Position numbers and translations under genes: made by a program
Source of the DNA: Tetracladium setigerum
Taxonomy: Eukaryota > Ascomycota > Leotiomycetes > Helotiales
Length of the DNA: 64,000 nt
Direction: 5' to 3'
Assembly (NCBI GenBank): GCA_031472005.1
Contig: PZJY01000010.1
Coordinates: forward strand, 124,001-188,000
In this document: in pieces, positions 11,530 to 22,485 of the stretch
How the letters are laid out: each line of letters opens with the position of its first letter
Position numbering within the stretch: position 1 is the stretch's first letter
The notes under the pieces: generated by a model
Seen by the model: only the letters and a program-made list of their open reading frames with translations
The model's database searches: none
What the model was told of the DNA's origin: nothing

Positions 11530-13054
11530 ATGCCAGAAGAGATCTTGAACGATATCTCCCACAGGAGGTACAATCCTCTGCGGGGGAGTTGGTTGTTGGT
11601 TTCTCCTCATCGCACCAAGAGGCCATGGCAGTGAGTCTTTCTTTGAGATACTATTAATTTGAAGAGGAAATTTACTGATAATTGTGTGTCGTAGAGGACA
11701 AAAAGAAGAGCCTTCGAAGACTGTGCTGCCGAGTTATGATCCTGAGGTGCGCAAACATCGCATCCGCTTCCCAATACTCAACGAAGCGACAAACATCTAA
11801 TCGAACATCTAGTGCTACCTCTGCCCAGGAAACAAACGCGCACAAGGAGATGCCAATCCACAATACGAAAACACCTTCGTCTTTGTCAACGATTACAGTG
11901 CCGTCAAGGAGTCGCAGGATGAATACACACAGGATGGCGATTCTGCTGGTATGTCTCTCCTCTTCACAAGCTTTGCCTCCCACTTTTCCAGCTTTTCTGC
12001 CACGACCCCAAACTTTCAAGAATTGCATATATTAACGCAATCCTTTTTCAACCCAAACAGACCTCTCCAACCTCCTCCTCGTCGCCAAACCCGTCACAGG
12101 AAAATGCTACGTCCTCACCTTCTCCCCCTCCCACAACCTCACCCTCGCGGACCTCACCCCCACCGAAATCCTCCCCGTCGTAAAAATGTGGACACAAATT
12201 TACGCCCTCCACATCTCACCTTCCTCTCCCCTCTCCCAACTCGCGCTCAAACACACTTCCTCCACCGCCACAAACAGCAGCAATCTAGGCGTAGAGAAGC
12301 CAAGTGCGCAATACAAATGGATGCAAATCTTCGAGAACAAAGGCGCAGCCATGGGCTGTTCGAATCCGCATCCTCACGGACAGATTTGGACAACTACTGG
12401 CTTGCCCGAGGAGCCAGCTGCGGAATTAGTCCAGTTGCAGAAATATCGTGCTGAGCATGGTGGAGCGAATTTGCTGATGGATTATGCGAAGTTGGAAATT
12501 GAGAAAAAGGAGAGAGTGGTGTTTTTGAATGATGCCTTTGTGGTTGTGTGTCCCTGGTGGGCGGTTTGGCCATTTGAGGTCATGGTTATTGCGAGAGGGA
12601 GGAAGAGGGGATTGGTTGATTTGGATGAGGCCGAGATGGCTTTGTTTGCGGAGGCTGTGGCGGAAGTGGCGAGGAGATATGATAATCTGTTTGAGACCAG
12701 CTTCCCATATAGTAAGTTTTGCCCTTTTCATTTTTCTGGCCTCCCTTTCCGCAACTTCTCACCATCTGTCTGCGCGAGGAGGCAAGAATCGAGATTTGGT
12801 ATGTGACTATTAGCAAAGTCTGACTTTACGTAGGCTCCGGAATCCACCAAGCACCACTTGAGGGAACAGATGAGGAAATCGAAGCTTCTCATCTGCACAT
12901 GCATTTCTACCCACCACTTTTGAGAAGTGCTACCGTGAGAAAGTTCTTGGTTGGATACGAGTTGATGGCTGAGCCGCAGAGGGATATCACGCCCGAGCAG
13001 GCCGCAAAGAGACTGAGGGATTGCGGGGGAGAGTTGTATAGGAAGAGTTTGTAG
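11530..13054 (+). CDS. GAL7: Galactose-1-phosphate uridylyltransferase (GalT)
   Basis: Five exons (11530-11630, 11695-11746, 11813-11948, 12061-12711, 12834-13054) give 386 residues, the usual GalT length. It exchanges UMP between UDP-glucose and galactose-1-phosphate in the Leloir pathway, in the cytosol. The N-terminus PEEILNDISHRRYNPLRGSW is characteristic; CYLCPGN follows the second junction and provides metal-site cysteines. The catalytic SNPHPHGQ lies near residue 200, and HLHMHFYPP near the C-terminus is the second His-rich site. All four introns have canonical ends, and branch sites such as TCTAATC, and each junction restores family sequence. No other galactose gene is adjacent. It converges on ERG28. 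Confidence 0.95.
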
Positions 13055-13383
13055 GGGATGAACGAATGGGGGAGCGTAGAGGAAGTGGAGTTTTGGGCAG
13101 TCGAGTTGGAAGAGGAGTTTGGTATTAAAGTTATAGAATACTGTGATAATTTTAACTGCGTCTGCGAATATGTCGGATCTGTTGTTGATAAATGGCGTGT
13201 CTCTCTTTCTTGGTTCTATCCCATCTCTATTTTCGTCCCATCTGCCCTACTCGCATCTTGGAAATATGAGCTCTCTTGCCAACATACTACTCCCCCTCCC
13301 CCTCCTTCTCCCAATCCACCCAACTCCCCTTCTTATATCTCACGACTTCCTCACCCCCAGCTCCCCTACCGTCTTCTTCGAAT
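13055..13383. other. Convergent spacer between GalT and ERG28
   Basis: About 330 bp between the two stop codons. It holds both 3' tails, with C-rich runs near 13290-13330. No gene seen. Confidence 0.5.
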
Positions 13384-13970
13384 CTACTGTCCTCCAACAT
13401 ACCAGCCCCACTGCAACCACATCCAAACCAGACTAATATTCGATACCACCACCGGTCCCGCCAATCCCTCCCCCCACCTGGCCGTCCCAAACACAAACCA
13501 CTCACTCACAAAGTGCGCCCAAGCAATCGCATATGTCGCGAAAGCCAATTGGTAAAAGGCTGGATTATCGATATTGTAGGCAGCGTAGATACGCACGAGG
13601 CCCTGCAGAAAGGTCCAGGTGCCAAAGAGGCGGGAAGCTAGAGGTGTAGCGGGGGAATTTGTGGAGGATGGGGAGGAGGGTGGAGGGGAGCGTGGGCCCA
13701 GGTAGACGCGGGAGGTGTAGGAGAGGGTTAGGTAGGATTGGAGTGTGTTGAGGGTTGCGACTGCGCCGACCTGGATGAGGAGTGTGGTTAGTTGAGGGGT
13801 GTTTGGTTTTGAGATTGTGGTGGATGGATCAGGCATAGGGGTTTAATGCCAATGGAGATGAAGGGGGGGTATCGATCGCGAAGGGGAGGAACATACAAAG
13901 AGTAGCCAGTGGGGGAGGAAACCTGGGTGTTGGGGAGGTAGGGCGAGAGGCCGGAGAGAACTGTGGACAT
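13384..13970 (-). CDS. ERG28: Ergosterol biosynthesis scaffold protein Erg28, with a 1-base frame break
   Basis: Two exons (13897-13970 and 13384-13770). Exon 2 carries the Erg28 core: ATLNTLQSY, FGTWTFLQGLVRIYAAY, FVSEWFVFGTARWGEGLAGP and a hydrophobic C-terminus. Erg28 is a small ER membrane protein that tethers the C-4 demethylation enzymes Erg25, Erg26 and Erg27. Exon 1 starts correctly (MSTVLSGLSPYLPN) and ends correctly (GFLPHWLLF, then intron GTATGT...CAACTAAC...CAG), but the two halves are in different frames: exon 1 is 74 bases long and should be 75. One base is missing at about 13922-13926, in the CCCAGG run. I read this as a probable sequencing error in an essential-pathway gene, though a real null cannot be excluded. 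Confidence 0.88.
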
Positions 13971-14617
13971 CTTTGCGATTGATTGATTTGATGGGAATAT
14001 ATCAATTCGTGAGGGAGCTGCCGTTGGGAGTTGCGGAAGAAGCAGAAAAGAGTTCCTTTTGCACGGTCGGGACGGTCGTGTTGAGATTCAGGGGATTATT
14101 TGGTGAGGCTGAGAGAAAAGAATTGTAGACCTTCTGGTGAGATTAATAAACTCCCGACGGCCTGAAATTGAGGTCTTGGCATGAAATTGCAGCGGCGGAA
14201 TTGATCACTCTTGGCGGCCATCACATTTGAGTTGGCGCTAATAGAAGCCACAACTTAATATAAGGTTCATTGAAATGACCTCCCTATTCGAATACAGTAT
14301 TGCTTTGAATACCGTACTCTAAAAGGCATCCTTGAAAAATGCCTCTTTACAATGCCTATTCTTGCTTTCCAGAAGAAAGTAAATAAAGTAGTAAAGTACC
14401 AACGAGACCTATCCAAGGTACTTGCTTATTGGACTCAGCACCTTTTAGTGAAATACTGATATAAGAGAGACAAGGCTCGCTCGCTAATAAGACTTGGTAT
14501 AAAGAGCAACAAAAATCCTCTCTATTAACTTGAAGAAACCAATCGAGACTTCCTACATCAAACAACCGGCTTTGTTCCCGACCTTATATTCGCCTTCCGA
14601 GCATTAATTGGCGGTTC
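13971..14617. other. Intergenic, ERG28 promoter side
   Basis: Contains the ERG28 5' region and the 3' end of the membrane-protein gene. No gene or RNA seen. Confidence 0.5.
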
Positions 14618-15828
14618 CTATTCATTGATAATGTCAGTCTTTCCATTTAATCTCACGAACGAGTAACAACCCAAGGAACTAGAAGAACTAACCAAAATCA
14701 TCTCCTCATCACTCTCCATATTATGCTTGCTTATCCCACTCGCCACCATAGACCCTGGTTGTCTCTTTGCCATCTCCATAGCGCCATGTTCCATCCTCGC
14801 ATAATTTCCATCCATATCCCGCGTCTGGCTCTTTGTACCGCTTCGACTTCCCAAATATCCATGGGTTGCCGTGCTACCTTTCGTTCCCTTTCCAAGTTTT
14901 ACCAACCCGTAGATGGCCGTGGCGTTCGCTACCACTGCCGCAAAGAAAAGTTCGGTGTTGGCAATGTGTCGTGAGGCGCCGGCTCGTTGGAGTACGGCCA
15001 CGTTGAGGATTAGGCGCGTGAGAGAGACGGCCACGATGGCGATACCGACTGTGAAGAGAGCGACGAGGCGGAGCTTCTCCATCAGTGGTCGTTTGACGCG
15101 GAGGAGGTGGGGAAGTGGGAGAGCAATTAGTAGCAAGTCTGTGAAGATGTTAAGAGTTGAGAAGATTATCAGTTGCGAGATCCCCTTGCTGCATGATCCT
15201 TTTGGAGAGTTAGCAAGTACACTTCCAAGTTAGACGCTGTGATTTGTATTTTGCTTACCCGGATTCGGTACCACTATCCAGTAGTGGTTGAATGGAGTGC
15301 AGTCAACAAAGTTGGCAATGAATGCTCCAATAAAGGTAGTGCCTAGTATTCCCCAGAATATAGCTAAGAGCTTCTGTTGTTGGAGGCCTTGAAGCAGACG
15401 TTGTAGCACACACATGACAACGCATTTCTGAAGCCATACACTAATTGCGAACGAATCAGCAATTGCCAGTACTCAAAGGTCAGAGTATGTTGAAGAAGGC
15501 ACTAAATCTAGGACTCACTAGATGGCATAGAAACATCTATTCACAATCGTCATCTTAGCACCCATCTCTCGCTGATATATCTCCTTCTCGGTGAAAATGT
15601 GCCCTTCCGCTGGGCAGCGGTCAGTCTGTTGACACCCCATATGATAGCAACACTTATCACTGCCCCGCGCAGAAGAAGTGAAAACAGAGCGGCAATCGTA
15701 AAGTATTCTCCAAGTTCCAATGCCTGATTTCTGTATTTCTTGAGGTACAGGCGAGCACACATCAACACAGTTGCACCGCCCGTCAAACACCATAGCACTA
15801 TGAGATCTGTGGTAGACTCACTCGCCAT
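14618..15828 (-). CDS. Fungal rhodopsin-like 7TM membrane protein, with a 1-base frame break
   Basis: Three exons (15519-15828, 15259-15440, 14618-15198) encode about 357 residues with seven hydrophobic segments. It belongs to the fungal integral-membrane family related to PTH11/SAT4 (fungal rhodopsin domain): LGEYFTIAALF, FYAIYVWLQKC, FVDCTPFNHYWIVVPNPG and NIFTDLLLIALPLP are the usual landmarks. These proteins lie in the plasma membrane or endomembranes; some act as receptor-like sensors, but this one's role is unknown. The frame breaks at about 15609-15617 between IIWGVNRLTAA and AEGHIFTEKEIYQREMGAK; one added base restores it and gives exactly the phase needed at the next intron. The tail after the last helix is hydrophilic and probably cytosolic. 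Confidence 0.82.
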
Positions 15829-17510
15829 ACTGATGCTGATTGACTAAAAAAGAGTTCCGGGTAGGACGGTTGAGCGTTGATCGATTTCTGGTGGAGATGA
15901 GAAGGCAGAAACGAAGGAGACTAAACTATCTACAAAGTATAACGGCAAAGTCGGAAACGGGAGACATATGAGGACAGTAGTGACTATGCCACCCATCCTT
16001 GCGTTTGAAGACTTAACCCATCTTCCTGCGAAAATAATGAGAAACATGCCGCGTCGAGAGTGTACTTTGCCGTCCTGGCACATGCTGGCAGACCAGGGCA
16101 GCACCCGAGGGTAAAAAGGGCAGTTCTTCAGGGGATTTCTTCATCGGAGAGATCGCGCGATCTCTCGACTGGAAAAACTCAGTATATCAGGGATAGTAAC
16201 CCAATTTGAACGAAGGAACATTGCCAAAGATAAGTGGCAGGCATCCTCCCACATCACTACCTAATTCAGTGCGCCGCATTGTAGCACACTTTTACCTTGG
16301 AAATTGACTATTTATCTTCAAATTTTTAACTCAATACCGCATTTTAAAGTCTCCAATAACAGACACAATATTAGCGCAGAGAGAGCGTTGCTAAGGGTAC
16401 TGTTTTGCCAAGACTTTGGGAATCTCCCGGCGAGACGTCTCCCAACACTTCCCAAGACCAACTGATGCGCAGACAAGAAAGTCTTGATGGGCATTGGGCA
16501 GCTTAGGACCGCACGGTAAGCATTTTCTCCCCTCTTCTCCGGAATCCTGAATGTCTGGGAAGGTGGTGCAGAGCAAGTTTCACCCTTCAACCATTTTGAT
16601 TGCTTTTTTGTCTGCGGAACGCCGGAAGCACCCCTCCTTCAGGCAAGTCCCATCATCAGCCGAAATTCTTCACATTAATAATTAGGAGGGGAGGTCTTTG
16701 AGCATACGAATGCTGTTGCTGCCGTATGTATTCACCAGATTGGAATTTATCCGGAAAGGAGAAGCCAAGAAGGTCGTGCAGTTGGTAATCTTAATTGCGG
16801 CAATAACTGCAATCTGGGGAGATCCTTCAGCAGTACCGGTATTGTGAAATGAGACCTATCAGTGTAAGCAATTCGTGGGGGTATGGGATTTGGCATGGGA
16901 ATTTAGGTATTCCTACTCTGTGATCCTGTTAAAAGTGCCCGCCACATGCAGTCTGGCCGGTAGACCCACAATTCTGGGATGTGAAAATGCTGGGTATTCT
17001 GCAACAGCGGGATAGAGATGCATTTCAATTTCCTACCCTCAGTTTTCTCTTTGATTTCCCTGATTTCTCTCCTCGAAGCAATCGTTTACTGAATTCATCT
17101 ATCATCAATTAATCAATCACCCTTCCTCGCTTGGCAGGCCAATTCAAATGAGTAAAAAATTCGCTTTCTATCAACATATATCAGCTTGTCAAGTCGCTGT
17201 GAGATCAACACAGATACTGTACCCGAATTGGAAATTTGTCGTCTGACCTCCAAGCCTCCAACTTGGGCAATGTAACGGTTGGCGGCCGCTGTGCATGAAG
17301 GTCTTCGATGCTTGAGACAGCCATAATGAAATATCATTCGTTCCACGTCCCTGGAGATTCCCGTGGTGTGGATTTGTACCTGATCCTCTCCGCTCATCTG
17401 CTGGTGGAGACGAGACATCACAATAATATGCCCTCTGTATAAAGACAATGGGCCTCGGATCGTGGTCCCAAGGATTGTGATGACCACCCTCACACTCTTT
17501 TTCCACCACC
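15829..17510. other. Intergenic (1.7 kb), no supported gene
   Basis: Short open frames only. Contains a 20-bp palindrome (listed separately) and, at its right end, the promoter region of the phytase-like gene. Nothing else assignable. Confidence 0.5.
16147..16166. repeat. 20-bp perfect palindrome
   Basis: GAGAGATCGCGCGATCTCTC reads the same on both strands with no spacer. It lies about 320 bp upstream of the rhodopsin-like start codon. It could be a dimeric protein-binding site; no known motif is implied. Confidence 0.6.
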
Positions 17511-19254
17511 ATGGTCCAACTACTCTCTTCGCTGGCGGCCCTCGTCGTCACAGCTTCTGGTACCGTGGCTGCTTCGGTCTTTTCGACGACCTGCAATGGC
17601 AAGCCATACACGTACAATGAGCTTGCTGGCTACGGTTTTGTCCCCAGCAACGCCCGGGACAAATTTGGTGATTCCATCAGTCTTGGCTCCTCCATCTCTA
17701 TCTCTTCTTGGTCGAAGAAGGGATCAAAATATGAAGGCAAGCTGTGGGCTCTCCCAGATCGTGGATGGAACACGCAAGGCACCGTCAATTACCAACCTCG
17801 CGTCCACCAATTCACAGTGACTCTAACTCTCGCTCCCGGCGCCACGGTTGCTCGCCCAGCAAAACCTAACGTTGCCTTTGTATACAAGGACACTATCTTG
17901 CTTACAGGTCCAGATGGAAAAGCCATCACTGCTCTCGACGCTGACCAGACGGGTGGCTTGCAATTCCCGGCTTCCCTCTCCTCCCCGCCGCCACCTTTAC
18001 GGGAGATGGCTTTGGTGGAGCTGGTCCTGGTGGAAAGGCAATTACAATTGACGCCGAGGCATTGGTGTTGTCCGAAGATGGGGGTTCTGGATCAGTGATG
18101 AGTACGGTCCATATGTCTATAAGTTCAACAAGAATGGCAAGTTGACAGACGCCGTCGCACCGCCTGATGCGCTTCTTCCTCTACGAAATGGCTCGGTTAG
18201 GTTAGTTCTTAGTCCTCTTTCCTCTCCTTCCTCTGGCATAATTAAGTCAAGTACTTACTGACTTAAAACTTAGCTTTCCCTCAAATAATGCTCCACGATA
18301 TGATCCCACCAAGGTTCCCGTCCCCGCCAATCCAACTCAAGGTCGCCAGAACAACCAGGGCTTTGAGGGAATGACCATCAGTCCAAACGGTAAATACCTC
18401 TGGGTCCTTCTCCAATCTGCGGCACGTCAAGAGGGTGGATCAAATGCAAGTACTCGCATTCACGCACGACTGCTCAAATACACGATCAAGAACGCATGGG
18501 GCTGGGCACAGAAACCAGTCTATACGGCCGAATATGTAGTACCACTCCCAACTTTCACCGATGCAACTGGCAAAGTGCTCATTGCAGCACAATCCGAGTT
18601 GCATTTAATCTCGGATACGCAGTTCTTCTTCTTGCCCCGTGATTCGGCTGCTGGACATGGAATGGTCAGCTCTACATCTTTGTATCGACATGTTGATATC
18701 TTTGATATCTCTGCAGCGACCAATGTCAAAAGTGCCGCGAATGATGCATTCAATGCCACGATTGCCAGCGCAGGTATGCTACCTATGCTCACGATTCCAT
18801 CAGGAACCATCCAATAGCGATACTGTACTAACGATAGCAGCTGGTGTTTTGAATCCTGGCATTGTTCCCGCAACAGTCTGCCCATTCATTGACTTCAACA
18901 TCAACGCCCAATTGAATCGCTTCGGGTTGCACAACGGAGGTGCTCAAGACCAAGGGCTCCTTAATGAGAAGTGGGAAGGTCTCGCTCTCGTTCCGGTCGA
19001 TGCGGATGACTGCGACGATGACGATGAATATTTCCTCTTTGCATCAGCTGATAACGATTTCGTGTCTCAGAATGGTATGTCTTTTTCTCCTCCTCCAATA
19101 CAGTAAACCGAGTAATTTGCTAATTTGAATTCAAACAGGATTTATGAAATTCGGTCAAATCCCCTTCACGGACATCTCGGGTTTTGATCTGGATAACCAA
19201 ATGCTGGTCTTCAGGATCACGATTCCAAAGGGCAGCAATCCGCTGATTGCCTAG
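17511..19254 (+). CDS. Secreted phytase-like esterase/phosphatase, with two 1-base frame breaks
   Basis: Four exons (17511-18200, 18274-18773, 18841-19074, 19139-19254) encode about 513 residues. A signal peptide is visible (MVQLLSSLAALVVTASGTVAA). The body matches the esterase-like phytase family (PF13449), a predicted beta-propeller hydrolase: LWALPDRGWNT, ISDEYGPYVYKF, NQGFEGMTISPNGKYLWV, NEKWEGLALVPVD and DNDFVSQNGFMKF. Probably extracellular and possibly active on organic phosphate; activity is inferred from the family name only. The frame breaks twice, after GGLQFP at about 17967-17970 and in the GGGGGTTC run at 18080-18087. Adding one base at each restores a continuous frame that runs into exon 2 in phase. 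The last three exons are intact. Confidence 0.82.
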
Positions 19255-19442
19255 ATCGTCGTTGTTGTTGGTTCGGATCGTAGCTCTGAACTATTTGTAC
19301 CTACGTGCTGATAGTAAGAGTACAAATGTATATATGTACGCTGCGAATAGAATGCTCAAGTAGCTAGATAATATGTAATATCTCCACCCACCTCAGGTTC
19401 ACACACGTGACATGGGCAAAATAATCCGCGAATGTGGTGATA

Positions 19443-21627
19443 GTGGAGGCCGCTGGAGGCTTTCTGACCACAGTCTGCCTTTGCGTGAGTGGCTCTGCTC
19501 CAAAAAAAGTGTCGGAAATCCTGTCATTGCAGGTGGGCAATAGGGCCAAGAAATCTCGCAGCCTGGTGATGCAAGAATCTCGCAGCCTCGTGATGCAACA
19601 AGAATCTATTTAGGATTAGTCAAGAAGGAACAATGCTTAGGTAGGAGCCAATGAAACAGTTTCGATGGTAAGCGTACCGAGTGGAGGCCGAAAAAAGTCA
19701 ACGCTATCGTGGAGATCGCAGCGAAAAGTGTTGGAATTCATGATGTTGCAGCTGGGCTACAGGCCAAACATCGTACAAGCAGCAGCCCGACGGGCACATT
19801 GGGAAGGCGGAGTCAAAGTATGGTTAAATCACAGCCAATCGAACTATCGAGAGAGTGGGGAACAGTGGAGGCCAAAAAAAATTCCACCGACCTGGTTGAC
19901 AATAAAAAGTGTCTGAATTCCTGATATTGCAGGTAGAGGTCTCGAAATCTCTCTCGCCGGGTGATGCATTTGGTTACATTTCGTACTAGTTACGAGGCAG
20001 AGAAGGCTCCGCCAGAGCCAATAAGACATCTCCAGTGGCACATTGGAAAGCGAGCTGAGAAAGTTGGAGGCCAAAAAAAAGAGATCGTCGAAATATCTGC
20101 AGTGTGGAGTGTTTGAAATCCTGAACTTGCAGGAGAACAGCAGTACAATCTCAAATTCGGAACGCCAAAGATGTCATTCACCCGCCAGAAATATTGTGTT
20201 GGCAGTCTTTTCATCACAAGTAAGCAACCAACCGAAGGCTGCAGTCTCCCTCGAGCTACAACTGCCTATCAAGTATGTTCCAGTCAAAGGAATTGAAGGA
20301 TGGGTTAGAGTACAATAAACACAGGACAGTAGAACAAACAATTTAGATAGTGTAGAAATGGAGGTTGAAAAGGCTTGAAGTCAGGGATTTTCCGTTACAA
20401 AATGCAGAATACTTGCAGGTAGAATTCCTGTTATCGCAGGAACTTTGGCCCTGAAGTCTGCAGAGCCGCAGCATGATCTATTTATGACTAGTTCTACAAC
20501 GGGTTGAATGGGAACCAATGAAACAGTCAGGGCAAAGGGGAAGCGATAAAAGTGGAGGCCAGAAAACTCAAATCAACGTCCAGCTGGTGGGGAAAGTGGA
20601 GGCCATAATGCGGGTTGTGAAGAAGAGGGTGTAGGGCGTCAAGTGTTGGAATTTCAATTATGACAACTGGCCTTGGACGAGAGGAGCTATAGTGGTGCGA
20701 GGGGCTACCTTGAAGATAGATACCTACCTACCTAACAATCGAAAATGGCGGGGGTGGAGGCCAAAACTCTTAGCGGGCCTTCTAGAATATTGGAAATCTT
20801 ATGATTACAGGTGGGCTTTAGCTTACAAGCCTGCCAGCCTCACCACAGGGAAAGACTTCTTCGAAACTGGGATAAAGCATAGCTAACTACAACAGTATAA
20901 ATACTGGTAGAGTAGAGATCAACAGTGCCCTTAAGAAGTAATAAATTTTTTTAAAAAAAAGTGTTAGAAATTCTACCCATGATTGCAGGCAAGCTTTCGA
21001 TGTAATTATGTCTAAACTTGTTCAGCCTTGCTAGCCTACCTTACCATAAGCAGATAAAGATACATTTAATTCACCCAACGCGGGGTCAGTGGTGTCCAAA
21101 ACAGCCGCCTCAGATAATGGAGAGGGTGGAGGCCGACTTAAATTCGTTGGGTTACACAAGGTCAGAAAAGTGTTGGAAATCCCAACATCGCAGGTGGGCT
21201 TTACGCCTATAAGCTTACCAGTCCGAAGAACAGCCAGTAAAACGGTCCAAGCCTAGAGAAAACAAAATAGAGTTGGCTGGGATACGCCGGTGAGTATTGA
21301 GGCATTGACGTTTGCCAAGCCTCGACAGCCTCGCCAGCCTCACAATCAGGGCGAATTGATTAAAATTTCGTTCAATAACGACCAATACAATAGTTCAGTG
21401 AGTGGGGAGAGTGGAGGCGGGCAATAAGCGAAGCGAACCGAGCGAGAACTGAAGTGTTGGAAATCCCAGTATTGGAGGTCAGTAAGAGTTATTCAAAGGG
21501 CAGATTGAAAAGCTGCCAATCACGTCCCGACTCTAGAACTGTGATTGAAGAAGTTGGAGGCTGGAAACAGAATGTTTCACTGGGAGTGAGACAAAAAAGG
21601 TGTTGGAAATCCTAATAATACCGGTGA
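19443..21627. repeat. Array of diverged ~200-250-bp repeats with conserved boxes (cluster 1)
   Basis: About eleven units share two strongly conserved short boxes on the plus strand. Box A is GTGGAGGCC followed by an A-rich run: 19443, 19681, 19865, 20063, 20552, 20596, 20754, 21126, 21411, 21553. Box B follows about 40-65 bp later, consensus near AAGTGTTGGAAATCCTGATA followed by TTGCAGGTGGG: 19507, 19726, 19906, 20107, 20641, 20788, 20957, 21167, 21451, 21596. A weaker box, AGCCAATGAAACAGT, often sits 25-45 bp before box A (19646, 19832, 20013, 20513), and a CTCGCAGCCTCGTGATGCA-like segment often follows box B. Sequence between boxes is hardly alignable. No open frame runs through the units. 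I do not recognise the family. Confidence 0.8.
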
Positions 21628-22485
21628 GTTTTAAGTCAAACGTAGACAAGGGTCTACTGACCAATTCTCGCTTCGTTCTATACTCATTATCTTCTTTCAA
21701 CCCCCCTTTTCAATCCTTTATCTTCTTCTCTACCCGTATCTCTTGTGAAAATTCCTCTGCGCATTCTCTTCTCCCTGAAAATCTATACCTCGAGCAGCGT
21801 TGATAGGATGATTATGCCCACTATCTGATGTCTTAGCAGGATAGGACAAACATGTCGAGGAATACAAGTGCAGAGTTTTGCATGTTCTAATAGCTTGGTC
21901 ACTTCGCAAAATGAAATGTCCAAAACTGATCTAGATAACTAGACAGAAGTGACTTTTGGCCAATCCGTGTCTGGAGGTAGCTGGGACTGATCCAGGTTGG
22001 GAATACCACCATTGCCTCTTTTGCATAATGCCGTCCTCTGATAGTTCGCTCATACTGTCTGCCTATTCGCGATACGGCAGACTCAAGAAGAAGCACTCTT
22101 AGTGCCCAAATTCGTCTTCCTGGTCGCTCGTTGGGGATTTTTTTAACGCCATGGGCGTCGTTCATTTTTTGAGTCGAGTACTACAAGCATCATCACCACC
22201 CTTGAATCATTTTAAAATGCTATCCTTTACGCGACACTTTTCTGCAAGTCTAGGAAACTTGGACTGGTAGCGTCGTATCAGTCACTTCTTCAAGGTCCAC
22301 AAATATCACAGTTGCGTCGGATTCTTTGACTCAACATGGTTCGTGATAGATATATTAAAATTACAGCTGTCATATCCATCTGCGGTTGTCCCAACGTGGA
22401 TAGCTTCATCCCCCAACACCATTGCCCGCCCATTCTCTCAGTCAACAGTAGTCGGCAGACGAATACCCCCCGGAAGACGTAACAA
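21628..22485. other. Intergenic, no supported gene
   Basis: Between the repeat array and the 3' end of the Apple/PAN gene. A minus-strand open frame at 21899-22165 has no recognisable domain, and I do not call it. Confidence 0.5.

Noticed and set aside
11405..11626. Minus-strand open frame of 73 codons starting with an ATG
   Set aside because: It overlaps exon 1 of GalT antisense, has no recognisable domain, and the GalT reading is well supported.
19443..21627. Boxes considered as RNA polymerase III A and B boxes or tRNA-derived SINEs
   Set aside because: Neither box fits the tRNA-type promoter consensus, and no T-run terminator follows at a constant distance.
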